Below, one piece after another: positions 1-6,200 of a DNA stretch of 64,000 nucleotides. Under the pieces are notes generated by a model. It made no database searches and had not been told where the DNA came from. It worked only from the letters and a program-made list of their open reading frames with translations. Origin of the DNA: Actinomadura livida (GTDB taxonomy: Bacteria; Actinomycetota; Actinomycetes; Streptosporangiales; Streptosporangiaceae); assembly GCF_014648675.1 (NCBI RefSeq), contig NZ_BMRO01000001.1:206017-270016 (forward strand), read 5' to 3'. Positions within the stretch are counted from its first letter, which is position 1. Each line of letters starts with the position of its first letter. The position numbers and the translations under genes are program-made.

Positions 1-403
1 CCGTCCACCCCTCGATCGTGATGGCGATGACGGGCCCCTCGGGCGGGCGGTCGCGGTACTGGGCGTAGCGGGCGGCGAGGAGCCGGACGGGCTCCGCCAT
101 CTTCGCGGGGTCCTCGACGATGCTCGCGTGGCCGTCCACGCGGACCCACCAGAGCCGGTCCCAGTCGTCCTCGTAGTGGTCGGCCAGCAGCGCCACGCGC
201 GGGTTGGCGCGGATGTCGGCCAGCCGCCGCAGGTCCCGCGTGCTCTTCGGCTTGTGGTCGACGGCCGTGTAGACGCTCCCCCGGTGGACGGCGAACGTCA
301 CCGGGACGAGATGCGGCCGCGCGTCCTCCCCGACCGTCGCCAGGCGCAGGACGGGGACCGCCGCCAGCAGGCGGCGCGCGTCGTGCGGGGAGAGCTTCGG
401 CAC
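1..403 (-). CDS. PPOX-class F420-dependent oxidoreductase (3' end cut by window)
   Basis: Reading leftward from a GTG at 403, the protein begins VPKLSPHDARRLLAAVPVLR, followed by LATVGEDARPHLVPVTFAV and a VYTAVDHKPKSTRDLRRLADI segment. This is the split-barrel pattern of pyridoxamine-phosphate-oxidase-like flavin or F420 enzymes (the TIGR03668-type group, as I recall). At least 134 residues are visible; the family is about 140 aa, so only a few C-terminal residues are lost. A GAAGG lies directly before the GTG, and an in-frame stop shortly upstream rules out a longer start. Family members use reduced F420 to reduce small substrates in the cytoplasm; the substrate here is unknown. The crotonase gene upstream on the same strand (32 nt gap) may be co-transcribed. 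Confidence 0.8.
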   Translation of the reverse strand, partial: MPKLSPHDARRLLAAVPVLRLATVGEDARPHLVPVTFAVHRGSVYTAVDHKPKSTRDLRRLADIRANPRVALLADHYEDDWDRLWWVRVDGHASIVEDPAKMAEPVRLLAARYAQYRDRPPEGPVIAITIEGWT

Positions 404-434
404 CCCTTCAGCGTGCCACGCCGCCGCCGGCCCG

Positions 435-1238
435 TCAGTCCTGGAAGTCGGGCGGGCGATTCTCCCTGCGGGCCTTGATCGCCTCTTCGAAGTTGTGGGT
501 GGTGAGCCGGACGTAGAGCTGCGCGAGGCCCTCCTGGCCCATGTGGGCGTCCAGGCTGGCGGCGTCGAGGCTGGACCACAGCATCCGTTTCGTCAGCTCG
601 GTCCCGGGACGGCTGAACCCGGCGATCCGCTCGGCGAGCTCGTAGCCGGCGTCCAGGAGCTCGTCCCCCGGGACGACGCGGGAGACCAGGCCGATGCGTT
701 CGGCCTCGGCGGCGTCCACGTCCCGGCCCGACAGCATCATCTCGAAGGCGCGGGAGGAGCCGATGGCGCGCGGCAGCAGGTAGCTGAGGCCGAGCTCGCT
801 CGCCGTGAGGCCGTTGTTGATCCCCGCCGCGCGGAACAGGGCGGTGTCGGAGCCGAGCCTGATGTCGGCCGCCAGCGACAGGCAGAGCCCGCCGCCGATC
901 GCCGGGCCGTTGACCGCCGCGATGACCGGCTGGTGGACGCGGCGCAGCGCGCGGACGACGTCGTCCAGCAGCTCCATCGACCGGAGCGCGATGGTGGGGA
1001 GGGTGAGCCCGTCGATGCCGGGGATGTGGCCCGGGTTCTCCAGGTCGGCGCCGGAGCAGAAGCCGCGCCCCGCCCCGGTGATGACGACGGCGCGGGTCCC
1101 GTTGTCGCGGCTCACCTCCTCCAGCGCCTCGCGGAAGGGGATCATGACGTCGAACGCCATCGCGTTCATCCGCTCGGGCCGGTTGAGGGTGATGAGGGCG
1201 ACGTGCGGGCGCGGCCTGTCGACGAGGACGAAGGGCAA
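435..1238 (-). CDS. Enoyl-CoA hydratase/isomerase (crotonase) family protein
   Basis: A 267-aa crotonase-fold protein. It shows the N-terminal ITLNRPERMNAM signature, the first oxyanion-hole segment GRGFCSGADL, and the second, AVNGPAIGGGLCLSLAADIR. The usual hydratase Glu (in F-x-x-P-E) is replaced by an AAGINNGL segment. It may therefore be an isomerase, hydrolase or atypical hydratase rather than a classical hydratase; this is inference from motif comparison. I chose the TTG at 1238 because GGGAGG sits four bases before it. Longer in-frame starts (GTG at 1253, ATG at 1289) lack a good ribosome site, and the 1289 start would lie inside the palindrome at 1281-1298. That palindrome suggests the gene has its own TetR-type control. 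Confidence 0.85.
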   Translation of the reverse strand: MPFVLVDRPRPHVALITLNRPERMNAMAFDVMIPFREALEEVSRDNGTRAVVITGAGRGFCSGADLENPGHIPGIDGLTLPTIALRSMELLDDVVRALRRVHQPVIAAVNGPAIGGGLCLSLAADIRLGSDTALFRAAGINNGLTASELGLSYLLPRAIGSSRAFEMMLSGRDVDAAEAERIGLVSRVVPGDELLDAGYELAERIAGFSRPGTELTKRMLWSSLDAASLDAHMGQEGLAQLYVRLTTHNFEEAIKARRENRPPDFQD

Positions 1239-1280
1239 GGGACCTCCCGGCACGGTGGCGGCACGGCGACCTGGCGATTG

Positions 1281-1298
1281 ACCTAACAAGCGTTAGGT
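1281..1298. promoter_or_regulatory. Perfect inverted repeat, probable TetR-type operator
   Basis: ACCTAAC and GTTAGGT form 7-nt perfect arms around a 4-nt spacer. The site lies 43-60 bases upstream of the crotonase TTG start and overlaps the stop codon of the aldolase gene (stop at 1293-1295). Its size and symmetry suit a TetR-family dimer of the kind that often controls acyl-CoA genes. The cognate regulator is not identifiable in this window. Confidence 0.55.
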
Positions 1299-1940
1299 TA
1301 CACGCGGGAACTCCGGGGGCGTGAGGCCGCGCTCGACGACCCGCGCCAGCTCCTCGTCCGTCAGGACGCGCGGCTCGCCGATCGTCTTCGCCCGGACGTA
1401 GACGCCGCAGAGCCACTCCAGGAGGCGGGCGTTCTCGAACGCCTCGTCCAGGTCGCGGCCGATGGCGACGCCGCCGTGGTTGGCCATCAGCGCGGCGCGC
1501 TTCCCCCCGGCCATGGCCGCCCGGACGTTCTCCGCCAGCTCCGGCGTCCCGTACGTGGCGTACTCGGCGACCCTGACCACGCCGCCCAGCAGGAGGGTGT
1601 TGTAGTGGATCGGCGGCAGCTCCGACATGGTCGTCGCCACGACGGCGCCGTAGGTCGAGTGGGTGTGCACGATGGCCGCCGCCGGGGTCGCCTCGTAGAG
1701 GGCGAGGTGCATCGGGGTCTCCGACGACGGCGCCCGCTCCCCCTCGACCAGCCGCGCCGACATGTCCACCACCGGGCAGTCGGCGGGCGCCATCCGGTCG
1801 AGCATCATCCCGCCCGGCGTGACCGCGACCAGGTCGCCCGAGCGGACGCTGACGTTCCCGGCCGACCCGGTGACCAGGCCGGTCCCGGCGAGCCGCCGGC
1901 CGATCCCGCACAGCTCGTCCCGCTCATCCTTCAGCAACAT
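1293..1940 (-). CDS. Class II aldolase/adducin family protein
   Basis: A 215-aa cytosolic protein of the L-fuculose-/rhamnulose-phosphate aldolase and adducin head family, close to the usual length. Visible features are the GSAGNVSVR phosphate-loop segment near residue 25, an ETPMH segment with candidate catalytic E74, HTHSTYG giving zinc ligands H92 and H94, and a later NHGG giving the third His. The ATG at 1940 is preferred because GAGAGG is seven bases upstream; a GTG at 1955 is also open. The reaction is probably retro-aldol cleavage or decarboxylation of a sugar phosphate. It is divergent from the PfkB kinase at 2013, with about 70 bp between. A kinase and aldolase pair is a common sugar or polyol catabolic arrangement. 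Confidence 0.85.
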   Translation of the reverse strand: MLLKDERDELCGIGRRLAGTGLVTGSAGNVSVRSGDLVAVTPGGMMLDRMAPADCPVVDMSARLVEGERAPSSETPMHLALYEATPAAAIVHTHSTYGAVVATTMSELPPIHYNTLLLGGVVRVAEYATYGTPELAENVRAAMAGGKRAALMANHGGVAIGRDLDEAFENARLLEWLCGVYVRAKTIGEPRVLTDEELARVVERGLTPPEFPRVT

Positions 1941-2012
1941 GCGAACACCTCTCACGTCCCGGGGCCTGCACCGCGTACGCTACGGCCCTGACGATCTTTA
2001 AGGGGTCTGGTC

Positions 2013-2930
2013 ATGACGGTTGTAACACTGGGCGCGCACATCCTCGACGTGCTCGCGCGGCCCGTCGGGGGCATCCCGGAGGGGCAGGGCACCGTTGTCG
2101 TGGACGAGATCAGGGTGACCGCGGCGGGCGCCGCCGCCGGTACCGCGGTGGCCCTCGCCAGGCTCGGCAACGACGTCATCTCGGTCGGCGCGATCGGCGA
2201 CGACGACCTCGGCGACCTGCTGGTGAAGATCATGGAGCGGAACGGCGTGGACGTGCGGGGGCTCGTCCGGCGGACCGCCGACCAGACCAGCGCGTCGATC
2301 CTGCCGATCCGGCCGGACGGCGGGCGGCCCAGCTTCCACGTGCCCGGCGCCAACCTGACCCTCACCGCCGGCGCGGTCGGGCCCGGCCTGCTCGCCGCGG
2401 CGGACCTCGTCCACCTCGGCGGCCCGGACGTCACGTTCGGCCTCAACGACCCCGCGTTCTTCGAGATGCTCGCCCACGCCCGCGGGACCGGCACCGTCGT
2501 GACCATGGACCTGCTGTCCAACATGCCCGACCTGCTCACCGGCGCCGCGGCGTTCCTGCCGCACGTCGACCACTTCCTGCCCAACGAGGAGCAGGCCGCC
2601 GAGATGACCGGGCACGACGACCCGGAGAAGGCCGCCCGCGCCCTGCTCGCCAGGGGGCCGCGGACGGTGGTCGTCACGCTCGGCGGCGCCGGCAGCCTCG
2701 TCGCGACCGCCGCGGGCGTGCATCGGCTGCCCGCCCTGCCGGTCGAGGTCGTCGACACCACCGGATGCGGCGACGCCTACTGCGCCGGGTTCATCACCGG
2801 TCTCGCGTGGGGGCGGGACGTCCTGGAGTCGGCGCGCTGGGGCACCGCGACGGCCGCGACCGTCGCGCAGGGCCTCGGCTCCGACGCCTGCCTCAAGGAC
2901 CTGGAGGCGGTGCTCGCCCTGCTGAACTGA
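2013..2930 (+). CDS. PfkB-family carbohydrate kinase
   Basis: A 305-aa ribokinase/PfkB-fold kinase that phosphorylates a sugar, nucleoside or related alcohol with ATP. The N-terminus (TLGAHILDVLARPVGG) and the GAAAGTAVALARLG segment match PfkB signature 1. DTTGCGDAYCAGF near the C-terminus is signature 2, with catalytic base D254. AAGGGG precedes the ATG at good spacing. The gene diverges from the class II aldolase, and a TACGCT -10-like hexamer is at 1976-1981. The natural substrate cannot be read from the sequence; the neighbouring aldolase suggests a sugar or sugar acid pathway. Confidence 0.88.
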   Translation: MTVVTLGAHILDVLARPVGGIPEGQGTVVVDEIRVTAAGAAAGTAVALARLGNDVISVGAIGDDDLGDLLVKIMERNGVDVRGLVRRTADQTSASILPIRPDGGRPSFHVPGANLTLTAGAVGPGLLAAADLVHLGGPDVTFGLNDPAFFEMLAHARGTGTVVTMDLLSNMPDLLTGAAAFLPHVDHFLPNEEQAAEMTGHDDPEKAARALLARGPRTVVVTLGGAGSLVATAAGVHRLPALPVEVVDTTGCGDAYCAGFITGLAWGRDVLESARWGTATAATVAQGLGSDACLKDLEAVLALLN

Positions 2931-2948
2931 GCCGGGCGGCGCCGCCGG

Positions 2949-3593
2949 TCAGACGGCCGACCGTCCGGCGCGGTCACCGGTCAGGACGGCGTCCGCCGCG
3001 GCGGCGAGCTGCTCCAGGCGGGACACCTCCGTCCGGTGGAACGGCGGCGCGCCCGTCCGGGCCACGACCAGCGCGAGGGTGCCCTTCGTGAGCGGGCAGA
3101 CCGCGTACTGCGCGCCGTCCGCCGCGGTGAACGCCCGCGGGCGCAGCGGCAGCAGGCCCGGCAGCCCGGTGCCGGGCGCGCCGCCCACGCTGGCGTGCAC
3201 GAGCACCGCCCTGCCCCCGTCCCCGATCTCGGCGAGCCCCGCCCAGTCGGCGCTCAGGATGGCGGGCACGGCGTCAGCGAGGATCTCCGGGCCGCGCTCG
3301 GGGACGGCCGCGACCTGCCCGATCACGGCGGCGTCCGGGCAGGCGCCCTGCGGCTCCACGGTCGGCCAGATCCCGGCGACCTCCACGCCGGGGACCGAGC
3401 CGATCCCCTCGGCGAGCCGCTCGGTGCCCGCCCCGGCGGGCCAGACGACCGTGAAGTCGTCCATCGCGCGGCCGTTGCCGCGTTCCAGCACCGCCATCTG
3501 GACGACGTCGGCGCCCGCGGCCCCCAGCGTCCGGGCCACCTGCCCGAGCGACCCCGGACGGTCGGGCAGCCTTACACGTATCCGCAGCAACAT
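2949..3593 (-). CDS. ACT domain-containing protein
   Basis: A 214-aa protein that opens with an ACT fold: LLRIRVRLPDRPGSLGQVAR, then GADVVQMAVLERG and DDFTVVWP, within about residues 1-75. The remainder contains a second regulatory-type region (PAILSADWAGLAEIGDGG; TAADGAQYAVCPLTKGTLAL) resembling a small GAF-like ligand-binding module. ACT domains bind amino acids and regulate enzymes; no catalytic domain is attached here. The ATG at 3593 follows GGAGG by five bases; a GTG six bases further out is less likely. It converges on the PfkB gene with 18 nt between, where a GC-rich palindrome could help termination. Confidence 0.75.
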   Translation of the reverse strand: MLLRIRVRLPDRPGSLGQVARTLGAAGADVVQMAVLERGNGRAMDDFTVVWPAGAGTERLAEGIGSVPGVEVAGIWPTVEPQGACPDAAVIGQVAAVPERGPEILADAVPAILSADWAGLAEIGDGGRAVLVHASVGGAPGTGLPGLLPLRPRAFTAADGAQYAVCPLTKGTLALVVARTGAPPFHRTEVSRLEQLAAAADAVLTGDRAGRSAV

Positions 3594-3782
3594 GGCCACC
3601 TCCGCTCTCCGCTGCCACCACCCTCGCCGAACCCCGTTTCCCTCGTGTTACCCAAAGGTGTCGCCACGACAAAACGGCTGCGTTGCCGGTGCTGGAATGG
3701 CGGGTACCGGTCAAACTAGAGTCCGGTGAAGGTCATCAGTCGGCCTATCGCCTCACGCCGCCCAGCATTAAGGTAACTCTAC

Positions 3783-4583
3783 GTGTCGAGGGACGGGGAC
3801 CCCCCAGTCAGGAACGAGTCCGGTGCGGATCCGGAGCCGGGCGACGGCATGCCCGGTGACACCTCACCGGAAGCGGCCGAGCCTCCGGGCACGGTGCTCC
3901 AGGCCGAGGTCAGGGACGCGCTGGCCGGGCTGGCCGCGCGGCTCGACCGCGAGCACGAGCGCGCCGCGCACCGCGAGGCCGTCATCGACCGGCTGCACGA
4001 GGAGAACCAGCGGCTCCGGCGCGGCGAGCTCCAGGCGATGCTGGAGCCGGTCCGCGCCGCGCTGTACCGGCTGCACGACCAGGCCCGCCGCGAGTCGTCC
4101 CGGCTCGCCGACCCCGGCCCGGCCGACCCGCCCGGCCCGGAGCAGACGGCCCAGTTGCTGGAGGCGGTGGCCGACGACGTCGCCGACGCGCTGGCACGGC
4201 TCGGCGTGGAGAGGTTCACGGTCGAGCCGGGCGCCCCCTACGACGCGTCCCGGCACCGGCCGGTCGCGGTGACCCCCGTCGACGACCCGATGCGCGACGG
4301 CACCGTCACCGCCGTCCAGTCCGACGGGTTCGAGCAGAGCGGCAAGGTCCTGCGCAAGGCGGCGGTCAGCGTCGGCAGGCTCGACGACGCCGCGGACAAG
4401 GACACCGCGGACGAGGACGCCGGGGACAAGTCGGACGACGACCCCGGAACCGGCGCGAACGGGGCCGGCCGCCCCGCCGGGGACGGCTCGAATCGCCTGC
4501 GCGGCGCCGCCCGCGGCGCGACGATGAACAGCGGGAAGACGAACAGCGGGAAGACGAACAGCGCACTCGGTACCGATAGGTGA
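3783..4583 (+). CDS. grpE: GrpE-like nucleotide exchange factor
   Basis: A 266-aa protein. An acidic, Pro-rich N-terminus is followed by a long coiled coil (about residues 40-85: LAARLDREHERAAHREAVI) and a C-terminal beta domain with GVERFTVEPGAPYDASRH and RDGTVTAVQSDGFEQSGKVL. That order matches GrpE, which releases ADP from Hsp70. It is divergent from housekeeping GrpE in having acidic low-complexity tails. The final residues, NSGKTNSGKTNSA, are encoded by a 15-bp tandem repeat. The GTG at 3783 has AAGG upstream. It lies seven bases before the Hsp70 gene, and no DnaJ or HspR gene follows, so it probably serves this dedicated Hsp70 rather than the general stress response. Confidence 0.8.
   Translation: MSRDGDPPVRNESGADPEPGDGMPGDTSPEAAEPPGTVLQAEVRDALAGLAARLDREHERAAHREAVIDRLHEENQRLRRGELQAMLEPVRAALYRLHDQARRESSRLADPGPADPPGPEQTAQLLEAVADDVADALARLGVERFTVEPGAPYDASRHRPVAVTPVDDPMRDGTVTAVQSDGFEQSGKVLRKAAVSVGRLDDAADKDTADEDAGDKSDDDPGTGANGAGRPAGDGSNRLRGAARGATMNSGKTNSGKTNSALGTDR
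4524..4562 (+). repeat. 15-bp tandem repeat in the 3' end of the grpE-like gene
   Basis: The unit acgaacagcgggaag occurs two and three-fifths times: 4524-4538 (one mismatch), 4539-4553, and a partial copy at 4554-4562. It encodes T/M-N-S-G-K repeats at the extreme C-terminus. Because the unit is a multiple of three, length changes would stay in frame. It may vary between strains. Confidence 0.8.
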
Positions 4584-4590
4584 GAGGGAC

Positions 4591-6174
4591 ATGGCTGTCT
4601 ACGGGATCGACCTCGGAACCACGTACTCCTGCATTGCCTCCATCGACGACGTCGGCCGGCCGGCGGTCCTGCGCAACCTGGAGGGCACCGACACCACCCC
4701 GTCCGTCGTCTACTTCGAGAGCGGCGAGAACGTCATCGTCGGCGCCACCGCGAAGGACACCGCGGTCCTGGAGCCCGACAACGTCGTCAGCCTCGTCAAA
4801 CGCGACATGGGCCGGGACGTCACCCGCCCCATCCACGGGATCGACTTCACCCCCGAGGAGCTGTCGGCGTTCATCCTGCTGAAGCTCGCGACGGACGCGC
4901 GCACCACCACGGGCGAGGAGGCCCGCGACGTGGTCGTCACCGTCCCCGCCTACTTCGGCGCGGCCGAGCGCGACGCGACCCGCAAGGCGGGCCGGATCGC
5001 GGGGCTGAACGTCATCGACATCGTGTCCGAGCCGATCGCCGCCGCGATCACCTACGGCGTCCTGAACCCCGAGCAGGACCGGACGATCCTGGTGTACGAC
5101 CTCGGCGGCGGCACGTTCGACACCACCGTCATCACGCTGCGCGGCGGGCACATCGAGGTGGTGTGCACCGACGGCGACCACGAGCTCGGCGGCGCCGACT
5201 GGGACGCGCGGCTCGTCGAGCACCTCGCCGAGCGGTTCCGCGCCGAGCACCCCGACGCCGGCGACCCGCTGGACGACAAGCAGACCGAGCAGCAGCTCCG
5301 CCGCGACGCCGAGGACGCCAAGAAGGCCCTCACCACCCGCACCTCGCACACCGTGCGCGTCATGCACGGCGGGCGGGTCGCGTCGGTCGAGGTGACGCGG
5401 GAGAAGCTGGAGGAGCTCACCAAGGACCTCCTCGACCGCACCATCGAGATCACCGGCCGGACCCTGGCGACCGCCGCCGACAAGAACGTCGAGGACTACG
5501 ACGACCTCGTCCTCGTCGGCGGGTCCACGAAGATGCCGGTCGTCGCGGCGCGCCTGGAGACCGAGCTGGGCCTCGCCCCCAGGCTCCAGGACCCCGACCT
5601 CGCGGTCGCCAAGGGCGCGGCCCTGTACGCGTTCGAGGAGACCTACCGGCGGCTCGTCCGGGAGGGCGCCGCCGAGCGCGCCGAGGAGATGGCGAGCAGG
5701 GCCGGCCTGTCCGCCGAGCAGCAGAAGCAGATCGCCGGGCGGCAGATCAAGACCGTCGCGTCGCACGCGTTCGGGATCGTGGTGGTCGACCGGGAGACCG
5801 GGGCCGAGAACGTCGCGCACCTCGTGCACGCCAACGACGAGCTGCCCGCGGCGAAGACCGAGGACTTCTTCACCGTCTACGACGACCAGCGGTCCGCCGA
5901 CATCCGGGTGATGGAGCAGGCCGGGGTCGTGGAGTCGGCCGACCTGATCGACAACACCGAGATCGCGACCGGGGAGATCCGCGTCCCGCCGGGCAAGAAG
6001 GCGGGCTGGCCGATCGGCGTCACGTTCGCGCTCGACTCGTCCGGGCTGCTGAACGTCACCGCCGTGGAGAAGGAGACCGGCGAGCGGCTGGAGCTGAAGG
6101 TCGACGTCGGCGGCATGTCGGAGGAGGAGGTCGAGCGCTCCCGGAAGGCCCTCTCCAGGGTCCAGGTCAGCTGA
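4591..6174 (+). CDS. Hsp70 (DnaK-like) chaperone with a shortened C-terminus
   Basis: The 527-aa protein carries all Hsp70 ATPase signatures: GIDLGTTYSCIA at the N-terminus, VTVPAYFGAAERDATRKAG, VYDLGGGTFDTT, and LVGGSTKMPVV. The substrate-binding beta domain follows, ending near VTAVEKETGERLELKVDV. Housekeeping DnaK is about 610-640 aa; this protein stops about 30 residues after the beta domain, so the helical lid is essentially missing. A lid-less Hsp70 should bind clients with fast exchange. It sits between a GrpE and a large FN3-type protein. Starting ATG at 4591 follows GAGAGGGAC. I infer a specialised role within the six-gene cassette. Confidence 0.88.
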   Translation: MAVYGIDLGTTYSCIASIDDVGRPAVLRNLEGTDTTPSVVYFESGENVIVGATAKDTAVLEPDNVVSLVKRDMGRDVTRPIHGIDFTPEELSAFILLKLATDARTTTGEEARDVVVTVPAYFGAAERDATRKAGRIAGLNVIDIVSEPIAAAITYGVLNPEQDRTILVYDLGGGTFDTTVITLRGGHIEVVCTDGDHELGGADWDARLVEHLAERFRAEHPDAGDPLDDKQTEQQLRRDAEDAKKALTTRTSHTVRVMHGGRVASVEVTREKLEELTKDLLDRTIEITGRTLATAADKNVEDYDDLVLVGGSTKMPVVAARLETELGLAPRLQDPDLAVAKGAALYAFEETYRRLVREGAAERAEEMASRAGLSAEQQKQIAGRQIKTVASHAFGIVVVDRETGAENVAHLVHANDELPAAKTEDFFTVYDDQRSADIRVMEQAGVVESADLIDNTEIATGEIRVPPGKKAGWPIGVTFALDSSGLLNVTAVEKETGERLELKVDVGGMSEEEVERSRKALSRVQVS

Positions 6175-6200
6175 TCGCCCCCCGGACCCTGGAGGCGCCC

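Noticed and set aside
2932-2948. GC palindrome between the PfkB and ACT genes as a terminator
   Set aside because: The symmetric core leaves almost no loop; too weak to list as a confident terminator.
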